From Paramacrobiotus metropolitanus (taxonomy: Eukaryota; Tardigrada; Eutardigrada; Parachela; Macrobiotidae), in contig NW_026570268.1 in the NCBI RefSeq assembly GCF_019649055.1, forward strand, positions 186,001 through 250,000: DNA of 64,000 bases. The letters run 5' to 3'. The position numbers were made by a program, and so were the translations under genes. The notes beneath the pieces were generated by a model. The model was not told where the DNA came from. It was given only the letters and a program-made list of their open reading frames with translations, and made no database searches. This document shows, piece after piece, positions 20,691 to 29,105 of the stretch. How positions within the stretch are numbered: position 1 is the stretch's first letter; each line of letters begins with the position of its first letter.

Positions 20691-23600
20691 TTCAGGTTCG
20701 CTGCCGCCGCGCCCGCCCAAGTCTGTTGCTGGACTGGTGCTTGTTGTACCGGTGGCGTCGGCGCCGGACTCAGTTGTCCGTACTGTGCCGTTGGAGTTTG
20801 ATATCCCGGCATCATGTGCGGCTGATATCCGGTCTGTTGCGGTATCGCCGGAGGTGGAGTTGGGGCAGGTGCAGGTGTTGCTGCCCGAACTCGGATGTAG
20901 TCGCCATCCCGTGGTTTCCGCACCTCATACATCTCCTTGCCGTTGACAAAGCTCCGCAAATAGTCGCGGAACTCGATTGGTGTTGCCGGCATCCTGATTT
21001 CCAGGGCCTCCCGTAGTTTGGGTTCATGGATGTTCTTCTTGAGATGATACAATATTATTTGATCGGTGATCGTAGGGACTTGGGACTTCATGAACATCAT
21101 GGCATCGTAGTATTGTTCCGGCGTTTCTTCACCGAAACGGAATATCCGTTTGTTAATTCGGGATATCATGTTCACTTCTTTGTTTTTGTCCGCAAATCGC
21201 TGCTCGAACTTGGTCAGCCATAGGTTGACTGGCCATCCGCCGAGTGGTTCTCCGGCGGCTTCGAGGGTATGCCACTCTTCCGCTTGGCCTTCTAGTCGGG
21301 CTACCAAGTCGGATATGAAAGTCTGATCGTCTTCGTACCACTGTTGGGCTTGACGATACAGGCTTCGGATCTGTTTGAGCCACCCGTGAAGTTTGGTGTG
21401 GTCACCATCGAACGGCGGTAAGGGTTGCCGACGTCCGTGGGCCATTGCGCGCACCAAAGCGACGTGTGCTGGGTCTTGTCCCAGAGGAACTGGATGTGCC
21501 GCCGGCGCAGCTTGTTGTGCAGCCAGAGCGGGTGGCGGGTTGGCGTATGGCATTCGACCATGTTGGTCTTCGTATGCCTGCTGGTGATAGGCGTCTTCTT
21601 CTTGGCCATTATATCCGTCCTGTTGCTGGTACGGTGCCTGAGCCTGGTCTTCGTGACGGGGCTGTTGAGGCTGTCCTCCATACTGTTGTGAAGGAGGCGC
21701 TCGATTTTGTCTCGGCGCCTGCGGATAGAATCCACTCGTTTGGTCGTAGACTCTTCCGTACCGGTTGGGCTGTATTCCCTGAGCCGGCATCCGACCTTGT
21801 ATTGGTCGGTGTGGAGGCGCCCGACCTTGTTGGTCGGAGCTATCCTCTCCGTTCTGTCCGTCCTGCCGCTGGTCGGCCGTGTTGAATGACCGAGCCCTCG
21901 CTCGTTCAAAGTCGAACGGCGAGTTCTGGCGGAGGAAGTTCGGGTTGGAATTCGTCCTTGGTGGGCGATATGCTTCCACTCCGGGTCTCGGTAGCGGATT
22001 TGGAGGACGTAAGGAATCTGTTGTCCGGTCCCCTCTCACGGCATTGCTTGGGTTGAATGCATTTGGTACCGGCGCGTGCGTTGTTGTCCGCGTCGCGTAC
22101 GAGGTGCTGGTATATGCACCGGCTGATGTCGTTGTCGCCACGTTCGACGTTGGTACTCGTGGTGCCGCGGTCGACGTGTTGTGTTCCGGTTCCGGAGCAC
22201 TCGGTATTGTTGGTGGTTGTGGGATTGTTCCCACACTCGGGTCGGTTGTTACGACTCCGACGAAGTAGGAGGTGTTGTTCTCCTTCTTCGCCATTTCCTG
22301 GGTCGGACTAATTCCCCACAGGATGTCACTGATCGTTCGTGACGGCTGTTGATCCTGTGCCATGGACGTTCGGTATGAGGGAGGTTCAGCCCGGCTTTGT
22401 TCCAGGTGCTTTTTCTCTTCCCTCAGACACCGTGTTTCCGTGTCCATCTCGTCCATTTGCCGCATCATCTCTGTGAGATTGCGAGCGGCCTGTTCGCCGA
22501 ATTCATACAGCTCGATTTCGCGAGCCTCCAGGTAAAGGATGCGGCTGTGTTGCGCCTCATTTACCTTTTGAGCTTCGTTCAGGCTGTACTCCAGTTGAGC
22601 TCGGAGCTTCTGTTCCTCCTTGAGGACTTTGTTCAGTCCGTGAACCTGGTCGGCCAATTGGGCATTTGCCTCGACCAAGTCGGCATCGGCTGTCCTCTGG
22701 TTAGGAAAGTCTGTTTGCCGAGTGTGTGCGTCTATGAATTGACGTCCCATTCTGACGAGGAGGAGTTCCATTTCCGACTCGAGTTCGTCGGTTCGTTGCG
22801 TTAGTCGGTCGATCTCGTTATCGGCCTTCTTAAGTTCCACCACGTATCTATCGACTTCGTTTCGATAGACTTCGGCCTCTTCGTTGGCCTGATTGAGTTG
22901 TTGGTGGAACGCTCCTGCCGCCATCTCCGATTCGACCAACGCCGTCTGCGTGTCGACCAAATCCTTTTTCGCCTCTTCGAGTGCTTTGTGCGCCTCGTCG
23001 AGCTCGTGTTTGATTTCAAAGACGGCCGCTGTTGACCGTTCTAGTCTGCCAGTGAGTATGGCGACTTGGTCGACTTCGTATCGACATGGTAGGTCGGCTC
23101 GCTTGAGTATGGCGTTAAGCCGGTCGATTTCCCGTTGTTGGGTGGCGATGCCCTTGTTGGCGTCAACCATGTCTCGTTCCCATTTCCTCCGTTCGAGTTT
23201 ATGGGTGTCCTCCGAGTTTCGGAGGGATCCTTCTGCCGAGTCGACAATTTTGTCCGCCAAAACGATCTGTGTGATCAGTTTGTGGCATCTCGCTCGGAGT
23301 AGGTCGAGGTCATTGATCTTTTCGGGCGGTGTTGCCGCGATCCACTTCTTAGCCGTGTATTCGAGTGCACTGGCTTGGTATCCGAGGTTCTCCTTATCGG
23401 ACTTGGGTGGTGTCGTGAAAACTCCGTCCGCACTACTCGGTCCTGACGCATTTGTTGCGTCAAAGACTTCGTTTGTCGGTGACGGAGTGCTATCGAGTTC
23501 GCCCGTTTCGAACATCGGTGGTGATGATCTGATTGTCAGATCGACAGGTCGATTTTGTGTCGCCTTAGTCGACTTCACCGTTTGTTGAGCTTCGGTTGCT

Positions 23601-23938
23601 CGAGCCGACTCGCTTCCGGTTGGCGAAGGTCGGCTCAACGGCAAAATTGCCCGTTCGTTGGGTGTCGGTATGTTAGTCGGCGATCCAGCTGGGTGAGGGC
23701 CGCTTCGTGGCGGTACCTCGGAATCTTCCGTTCCAGTCGGTAGTTTGGTCGGCTGGACGGCCACTTCCGACTTTGTGGCGGTTAGTTGCCGTTCCAGACT
23801 AGTCGGTTGCTTATTGCCGACTTCCTTTTCTTCGCCCTCTGTAGTCGGCTTCTGTTGACCGACTGTTGAGGTTTGCGGATTCCTTCCGACCTGTGTGGTC
23901 GGTTGGACTTGGCCGACTTCTGTTGTCGGCTTTTTCAT
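20402..23938 (-). CDS. gag: Gag: coiled-coil region followed by capsid domain
   Basis: Structural protein of the particle. The 1178-residue frame begins in a P/T-rich tail, then a very long charged coiled coil (about 23,300-22,380, roughly 300 residues, with heptad-like L/A spacing and E/K/R/Q in between). A second disordered part (P/Q/Y-rich) spans about 22,340-21,480. The capsid domain is at about 21,440-20,920: L-P-P-F-D-G-D, W-L-x-Q-I, an E-W-H segment, W...L-x3-F-x2-R-F, and a P-E-Q-Y-Y-D motif, which fits the Retrotrans_gag pattern. Translation probably starts upstream at 24,605. A coiled coil of this length before capsid is not normal for Ty3/gypsy Gag. The last about 90 codons of the frame are shadow of the nucleocapsid frame. 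Confidence 0.8.
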   Translation of the reverse strand: MKKPTTEVGQVQPTTQVGRNPQTSTVGQQKPTTEGEEKEVGNKQPTSLERQLTATKSEVAVQPTKLPTGTEDSEVPPRSGPHPAGSPTNIPTPNERAILPLSRPSPTGSESARATEAQQTVKSTKATQNRPVDLTIRSSPPMFETGELDSTPSPTNEVFDATNASGPSSADGVFTTPPKSDKENLGYQASALEYTAKKWIAATPPEKINDLDLLRARCHKLITQIVLADKIVDSAEGSLRNSEDTHKLERRKWERDMVDANKGIATQQREIDRLNAILKRADLPCRYEVDQVAILTGRLERSTAAVFEIKHELDEAHKALEEAKKDLVDTQTALVESEMAAGAFHQQLNQANEEAEVYRNEVDRYVVELKKADNEIDRLTQRTDELESEMELLLVRMGRQFIDAHTRQTDFPNQRTADADLVEANAQLADQVHGLNKVLKEEQKLRAQLEYSLNEAQKVNEAQHSRILYLEAREIELYEFGEQAARNLTEMMRQMDEMDTETRCLREEKKHLEQSRAEPPSYRTSMAQDQQPSRTISDILWGISPTQEMAKKENNTSYFVGVVTTDPSVGTIPQPPTIPSAPEPEHNTSTAAPRVPTSNVATTTSAGAYTSTSYATRTTTHAPVPNAFNPSNAVRGDRTTDSLRPPNPLPRPGVEAYRPPRTNSNPNFLRQNSPFDFERARARSFNTADQRQDGQNGEDSSDQQGRAPPHRPIQGRMPAQGIQPNRYGRVYDQTSGFYPQAPRQNRAPPSQQYGGQPQQPRHEDQAQAPYQQQDGYNGQEEDAYHQQAYEDQHGRMPYANPPPALAAQQAAPAAHPVPLGQDPAHVALVRAMAHGRRQPLPPFDGDHTKLHGWLKQIRSLYRQAQQWYEDDQTFISDLVARLEGQAEEWHTLEAAGEPLGGWPVNLWLTKFEQRFADKNKEVNMISRINKRIFRFGEETPEQYYDAMMFMKSQVPTITDQIILYHLKKNIHEPKLREALEIRMPATPIEFRDYLRSFVNGKEMYEVRKPRDGDYIRVRAATPAPAPTPPPAIPQQTGYQPHMMPGYQTPTAQYGQLSPAPTPPVQQAPVQQQTWAGAAAANLNPRHLELGPPLTTTEAQVIARAVTKTTQVSVKDRTPTKDTPHTASTLHKDTAAEATVAEKDAAAGIVAGETFLTAAEEVANKATDLPKHNKVLGKR

Positions 23939-24605
23939 TCCGTTCGAGGTCGGTTGTTCGACCTCTTTCGTTAGTGGTAGTCGTTCGACCTTCTCTTTCG
24001 TTCGACCTTCTGTTGGTCGACTTCTTTTGCCGAGGGCTGGTCGACCATTTGTTGGTCGGCTTCCCTAGTCGGTGATTGTTCACCGACTTCGTTGGTCGGA
24101 GATTTTCGCTCGACCTGTGTGGTCGGCGATTTCCGTCCGACTTGGTTAGTCGGTATGTCCATGTTGGGCGAGGTCGGCTTCGGCACTTCTTCCGTCCTTT
24201 TGGGTGATTGCCGTCCGAGCTCGGTAGCTTTTATGACCGTTACGGAGTCTTGAGCTCTATGTGAGCTAGACTCCAGGTCGGCATGAGACAATGTGGTCCC
24301 TGCCTGCAGCTGTTCCACATCCCCCCGGTCGGGTAGGACGGGGCTGCTACGTCAGTTGGGGCTTCCAGGAATGTTTTATCCCTGGCGTCCTCGAAACTGT
24401 CATCCGAAGTTGGATTCGAGTCGGCGAGGAGGATCCGTTCGTTACGTCTCTCCTTCGCTTCGGCCGACTTAGTCGAGTCGTTTGAGGACGGCTGACTTTT
24501 GTCTTGACCGGCATACCGAAGTGAGTACTTCCCGGTCATGTTCGCACACCGAGAATAGTCCGTGTTGAACTTTCTCGCGTACTCATTTTCTCGGGGATTC
24601 GACAT
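23939..24605 (-). CDS. gag: N-terminus of Gag, with 9-residue PT-x-V repeats, frameshifted
   Basis: ATG at 24,603-24,605 is the first good start after the leader. Coding sense passes from that frame to the 24,318-23,971 frame at a six-G run (minus strand, near 24,325-24,330), then to the long Gag frame near 23,990-24,010. The middle holds five or more tandem units of about nine residues with the pattern P-T-(N/T)-(Q/E)-V-(G/E)-x-x-S, which continue into the long Gag frame. Both changes look like loss of one base, one in a homopolymer. The function of the repeat is unknown; low-complexity tails in Gag can bind nucleic acid or partners. Confidence 0.55.
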
Positions 24606-25895
24606 TGTTGTCGAGTCAGGTCGGCTCTGGTGGAGCCTTAAAGGTTTTATCGGTTAGAAAGAGAAAATCGAACAATCTTCTGTGTGAAGATGTTCGATGA
24701 AATCAGGAACGTCTTTTGGTTCAGGAACTTCCGAGTGTCGGGAACGTCCGGTGAGATGTTGTTGTTGTTGTTGATGTGTCTATTGGTGACTCAGTACACA
24801 GGGTTAATATACAGTACTATGGTACAGTACAGTACGTAATAGTAGTACGGTGTAGTACGTCCTATGTTACTGTGCTGACCAGTGTGACGTAACAGGTTAA
24901 GTGGTCTTGCACCTCTGCCTACGTCACAGAATGCGAGCCGCGTGCAAAAGTTACAAAAAACGATGAATCACGCCTATATTAAGCTATGGGCACTTTCCCC
25001 TGCACGCTGATTGGCTGCTTCTTAAGTACTGATAAGCGGTCGTTATGACGTCACAAGGAAGTTCAAGAATTTTCGCGCTATTTTCCGCGAGAAAAACAAA
25101 TTATTTTTGGTCGGCTAGAAAGTTTATTTAGTCGGATTTTTAAGTTTTTAATCGTTAGAAATTAGTTTTGTTAATTAAGAAAATTTTCTGATGGTCGAAA
25201 GACCGTTAGAAATCAAAAACAAGAGAGTTTCCGACCTGTTGCCGGTTAGCCTTTGTCTAACTGTCTAGACAGGTTCGTTGACCTAGCAGGTCGGTTCTCG
25301 ACCAAAAATGAAAATCCGAGTCGGTCTCTCCGTCGGAAGTTACTTTTTGACCGTTAGAAAGTTAAATTTTACGGATAGAAATCGTTTTCTACCGTTAGAA
25401 AGTGAAATGCCGATCTAGTTTCGGCTAAAATCGACCTATAACCGTGACTTTACCAGTGTCGGTGTCGGTGTCGGTTCTGGTCGATTTCCTCCGTCCGAGG
25501 TCGGAAATCCGTCGTTTCCGAGCTGAAATCCGCGAGTAAAGTTGCGGGTCGGTGTTCAAACCGATGGTCCCCGTATTATTGGATTAATCCGTGCGCGCTG
25601 CAGACTCTCGTTCGAGTCCGATCCGTCAGTTGGGAGAAGAAAGTGTCCGTGCTGTTGGGAATGTACTCTTCAATGTGGAAGAGACGAAGAAGCTGTGCTC
25701 ACCAGCTGGGTAAGAATCACTTCAGTGATCCTCGTTTTCCTCAGCTGTAAGACGATGCGATCAGTCCGATCAAAGTCAAGGCAGAGATTGCTTCAGCAAT
25801 CTATCTGACAGTGACTTTCAGGTTCCTCATGAGTTCTCCGTAATTCAAGCCTTCACCGTCTCCTCAAAGGTTCCGTAGGAAGGAAAACCAGAAAA
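24606..25895 (-). other. Leader of the giant element with repeated CCGTTAGAAA-type motifs
   Basis: About 1.3 kb between the primer-binding site and the Gag ATG holds no gene. A ten-base motif (C/T-CG-N-TAGAAA on the plus strand) recurs at 24,651, 25,112, 25,152, 25,203, 25,351, 25,372 and 25,402. GTCGG and GGTCGG words are also dense, as in the coding part. A variable stretch of GTA/TAC-rich sequence lies at 24,790-24,880. Such a leader could hold packaging, dimerisation and splice signals. Confidence 0.5.
25698..25706 (-). promoter_or_regulatory. Candidate 5' splice donor in the leader
   Basis: On the minus strand CAGCTG is followed by GTGAGC, with GT at 25,702-25,701. It lies about 200 bases downstream of the primer-binding site, the usual place for a retroviral major donor. 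It could pair with the acceptors at 12,191 and 2557. It is one of few donor-like sites noticed in the leader; unproven. Confidence 0.35.
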
Positions 25896-25908
25896 GATGC
25901 TGCTACCA
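25896..25908 (-). other. Candidate primer-binding site, initiator-Met tRNA type
   Basis: The minus strand reads TGGTAGCAGCATC directly after an LTR-like ...TGTTACA end. The first nine bases, TGGTAGCAG, are complementary to the 3' end of animal initiator methionine tRNA (CTGCTACCA). Later bases diverge, so the match is short. Confidence 0.5.
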
Positions 25909-26340
25909 TGTAACAGACAAGCACGAGGAGATCACGAGTGAGCTTTATTGTACAAATAAACGGGGAACAATGCTGCGTAATAGCAGGAAAGCAAGAACAA
26001 AGCACTGATCGCTAAATCTAGCAAGTGGATGCTAACAAGGTTCTTGAGCGTCTGATGGCGTGAAAGAAGCAACTGGCGGCAACCACGTGCTGTGTGCCAT
26101 CAGCTGTATGATGATGCGCAGACTGGGCTCAATCCAACGCGAGCGTATGAACGCTGAGTCATACTGCGAGAGAGGAACGAGAGAGCAAGTGTGGCTCAGT
26201 GTGTGCGCTGCGTATGTCCGCTTCAGCGGATGAGTGCAGTGCAGCAGCACACGTACGTACAGCGAGAGAGGCGATAACGGCAAGCAATGGGTGCAAGTAC
26301 GTCCTGTGTGGACCGTACGCACCAGGCGCAGTCGTGGGCC
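25909..26340 (-). repeat. Candidate 5' LTR; outer edge not determined
   Basis: The inner edge is set by the TGTTACA end next to the primer-binding site. A minus-strand AATAAA lies at 25,949-25,944, about 35 bases before that end, as expected in the R region. The outer edge cannot be placed because the partner LTR is outside the window, so the given end is only an estimate. No clear TATA box was found. Confidence 0.35.
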
Positions 26341-26560
26341 TCTGACATCATCGAGCGGCTAAAGTATTCAAAAGCAATTTTAGCAAATTGAGCAATTTGG
26401 GAGAAATGCGGCAGTTTGCAACAGCCGTCTCGTTGACGGACTACGGAACGGCTATTGCCATAATCTGGCCATTAATATTTCTGCTGCCCAAGTTTGCTCA
26501 AATTGTCTGATATTTGAATGGTGATAATTCATAGTATTGAATATTGTTTGTAAATATGTA
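26341..26560. other. Intergenic, nothing recognised
   Basis: AT-rich sequence right of the giant element, with no open frame, RNA gene or repeat that I can support. Confidence 0.3.
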
Positions 26561-26599
26561 TAGCAAAGGAGCCAAAGGGCATCGGTACCAGACAAATGA

Positions 26600-27210
26600 C
26601 ACCACGGCTGGCGATAGCCGTGGCCCGTGAGTATAAACGGCCACTGAGCCCTTTCTATTTTGTATGTGGTGACCGACGGACGGATACCATCGGTTGCGAG
26701 TTTATACGGTCACGTCGCATGTGTACGCAGACTGCAGACGGTAACAAATACCACCGTTCATATGTGTGCATTCGGTGGCGGTGACCAATGTACTGTCATT
26801 ACAATTCATATGTAGCGCGACAATAAACGGCCACTGTGCCTTTTCACTTTTGATGCGGTGACTGACGGACGGATACCACCAAAATATATAAGGTGGGTGT
26901 ATATACGGCCACGGCGCATGTAGGAATTTGACAGAAAAGGCAACTGCGCACGTGTGAATTACGTTGCGGTGAATTACGTTGCGGTGACCGACGGACACCA
27001 TAGTTTGCTTTCGGCTTGAGTATATACGGCCAGCGTGCATATGCGCATTTGATACTAAACCCGCGCATATATGCATTAAGTGGCGGTGACCGACGGACAC
27101 CATAGTTTGCTTGCGGCTCGAGTATATACGGCCAGCGCGCATATGTGCATTTGATAATAAACCTGCGCATGTGTGCATCAAGTGGCGGTGACCGACGGAC
27201 ACCCCTTTTT
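26600..27210. repeat. 102-bp tandem repeat with degenerate older copies
   Basis: The word GCGGTGACCGACGGACAC begins at 26,981, 27,083 and 27,185, giving two nearly identical 102-bp units. Diverged copies of the same parts (GGTGACCGACGGACGGATACC, TATACGGCCA) lie at about 26,630-26,980. Because 102 is a multiple of three, the minus strand is open through the array; that open frame is a by-product, not a gene. Confidence 0.75.
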
Positions 27211-27229
27211 TCATAAACGCTGAACATAG

Positions 27230-27500
27230 AAAACCTTCGCTACGCTTCGGTCGATTAATACGCGTTATTAGTTAATGTAATTAGACTTAATTAATTAGTA
27301 ATTACAGTAACGCAGCCTAGACATGACTACAATTGTGCAATGGTGCATTACTAATTGTAGTCACTAATATTAATTACTAATCGTAATTACTAAATTGACA
27401 ATCACTAATAGTCTATTACTAGTAACAACTTTTAAATCTAATAAGGCTAAATTATTAATGCGGATAAATACTTTATCAAATTTTATTAGAAATCAGAAAG
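27230..27500. other. AT-rich spacer with TTAATTACTAAT words
   Basis: Simple AT-rich sequence in which TAATTACTAAT-like words recur in both orientations. It has no gene. Confidence 0.4.
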
Positions 27501-27516
27501 CTCTGATATCTATATG

Positions 27517-28207
27517 TTACGGGTTGTACGGGTGACCACTGTGTAAAGCTGGGGTGGCTATGCACAGCAACGAAGGTGAATGTGTATGTGAAATAGAAAA
27601 CGCAGCTTTGTAGTAATCGAGTTTCTTCTGAATAAAGTTGGCGCAGCTAGCCACCAGCAAGGGTAGGTCGTACTTGTCCGCGCAGCTCATTATGTGGAAG
27701 ACGTTTTCCCAGGTGAAGTTCTTCACGGCATCGGTGTAGATGTAACTGCAAAGGACGTGCTGCGATTAGTGATGTTCGCTGCGCAGAATGTTACCGAAAT
27801 ACTATATGATAGGCACACCTGAGCATATTAGCGAACGCTTCTGGGTGAATGTCCGGGATGTCGATGGGATCTGCACAGTTCTCTGGCACGCTTCCGTAGA
27901 ACATGGTGTCGAACACATCGCTGCGGCTACTCAGGATGAGTCTGCACGATAAAATGGGCAATTAGAGTAATGTTCATCAGGCGGATGGATTCCACATCCT
28001 GGATCAGCGTGACAGGCAGAGTAAAATAACAGAGAGGACTCACCTGTGCGCTAAAAACGTCTTCGATGCACCATAGTCTTGTCCGACTGCGAACTGGACA
28101 TCGCTCAAATCGGCACTGGCTAATACGTGCCGCATTCCATCACTGATCTTCGCGATGCCAGCGCGATTTACCGAATCCGAGGATGGTGGAATTAAGTTCC
28201 AAGACAT
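27517..28207 (-). CDS. Small BTB/POZ-domain protein, three exons
   Basis: BTB domains mediate dimerisation and often recruit cullin-3 ubiquitin ligases. Exon 1 is 28,207-28,044 (ATG, ends in AHR before GTGAGT-like GTGAG). Exon 2 is 27,941-27,819 (L-I-L-S-S-R-S-D-V-F-D-T-M-F-Y-G, then I-P-D-I-H-P-E-A-F). Exon 3 is 27,745-27,517 (Y-I-Y-T-D, then A-D-K-Y-D-L-P-L-L). Splice phases agree (2, 2), giving 171 residues. The order of motifs is that of the BTB domain of BTBD3/6-type proteins. The protein stops just after the BTB domain, so the BACK and PHR domains normal for that family are missing. Either there is an alternative exon I did not find, or this is a truncated duplicate. Introns are 102 and 73 bases. 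Confidence 0.75.
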
Positions 28208-28585
28208 GATAACGGAAAATTTCCGAGCGTGGTTTCACAATGGAACTTTAGGGAAGTCAGGCAAAGAAGGACGTAAATAAAGCTTGAAATCGCAAAAATC
28301 AGGTAAGCTTGCCACTGCAGAATATCGCAGCATTACGTTTCGGAAAATGTGCAGAAAGCGCGCGTAGAAATTTTCTTTGGACACCAAAGTTCAATGAAAT
28401 GTTGTCGCGATGTCGTTGTTAGCCCTTCGTGACACGAAGTTACAATTACTGCTACGAGAGAAACGCCTGCATAGTGCGTCATAATCATCGTAATGCAAAG
28501 CAAATCGTAATAATAAGCATGTGTCCATTGCTACGGCTAACACCAACCTAGAGGCAACAGCCAAGTTTTCAAACAGCTAATTATA
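28208..28585. other. Upstream region of the BTB gene, nothing recognised
   Basis: No open frame or repeat of note. It would contain the BTB gene's promoter, but I cannot point to a defined element. Confidence 0.3.
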
Positions 28586-28589
28586 TCTG

Positions 28590-28802
28590 CGAAGTGGCTA
28601 TTTTGCCGCAGTTTTTGCGGTAAAATAGCCTTTAGCTATTTTGCCGCACTATGTTCGGCAAAATAGCCTTTTACTATTTTGCCGCACACTGCGTTAAAAT
28701 AGCCTTTAGCTATTTTGCCGCAGTATGACCGCCCAAATATCCTTTTGCTATTTTGCCGCACACTGCCTTAAAATAGCCTTTAGCTATTTTGCCGCAGTTT
28801 TC
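28590..28802. repeat. Array of palindromic GCTATTTTGCCGCA units
   Basis: The 14-base word GCTATTTTGCCGCA and its reverse complement alternate about every 25-45 bases (near 28,600, 28,638, 28,674, 28,708, 28,750 and 28,785). Each pair could form a stem-loop. A related array in the opposite overall orientation lies at 57,165-57,372. Confidence 0.8.
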
Positions 28803-28865
28803 GATACAGAGCATTATATTTAAAGTCGGTTGCACTATAGCCTGCACTAAAACGCATGCCGACAA

Positions 28866-29105
28866 TCAGACTCCAAACGTATGAAGCAAGAGAATAGACA
28901 GCGTGATGCCGGTGGCAATGTCGCCGATGCGCACATCAAGATTTTCGTCACAATCGGGGCGTTCCTCCTCGTAAGTACAGCTCAGATTACGCACCACAAA
29001 GTGCTGAATCTTAAAAGAACTAAAACAGTGGGCTGGTGATGGATTTTTCAGCTCAATATGATTGTTGCAGGACTTACAGAGTACAACGTTGTAGGAGGAA
29101 ATCAC
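28866..29105 (-). CDS. Hypothetical short protein with C-terminal hydrophobic segment
   Basis: A 79-residue frame with C-K-S-C near the N-terminus, several further Cys and His, and a hydrophobic C-terminus (about the last 18 residues). The Cys spacing is faintly like a zinc-binding or secreted domain, but no family is recognised. It could be an exon of a longer gene or chance. Confidence 0.2.
   Translation of the reverse strand: MISSYNVVLCKSCNNHIELKNPSPAHCFSSFKIQHFVVRNLSCTYEEERPDCDENLDVRIGDIATGITLSILLLHTFGV

Larger units (their letters stand above)
1..25909 (-). mobile_element. Giant Ty3/gypsy-type LTR retroelement, 3' end outside window
   Basis: Minus-strand coding fills this stretch almost without a gap, in the order Gag (capsid-like fold, CCHC knuckle), aspartic protease, RT, RNase H, integrase. 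That order is the Ty3/gypsy one. About 12 kb of further open frames follow integrase and share the same base composition, the same P/T/Q-rich linkers and the same short peptide motif (PTTQV and variants). I therefore assign them to the same element. A candidate primer-binding site at 25,896-25,908 sets the 5' LTR edge at 25,909. No copy of that LTR edge is found at 1-367, so the element continues left and is longer than 25.9 kb, far above the usual 5-10 kb of the family. The reading frame is interrupted by five in-frame stops and about a dozen frame changes. No transmembrane or envelope-like segment was noticed in the post-pol region. The element identity is secure; the assignment of the post-pol part to it is inference. 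Confidence 0.85.

Noticed and set aside
326-24083. Many plus-strand open frames of 60-230 codons opposite the giant element
   Set aside because: They mirror the minus-strand coding sequence, lack domains and have no start or splice support.
24320-24332. Programmed -1 slippery site at the six-G run
   Set aside because: Only one of the two slipping codons could re-pair well, and a one-base homopolymer deletion is the simpler reading.
26702-27227. Minus-strand open frames with 34-residue repeats
   Set aside because: They arise from the 102-bp tandem repeat; no start context or domain.
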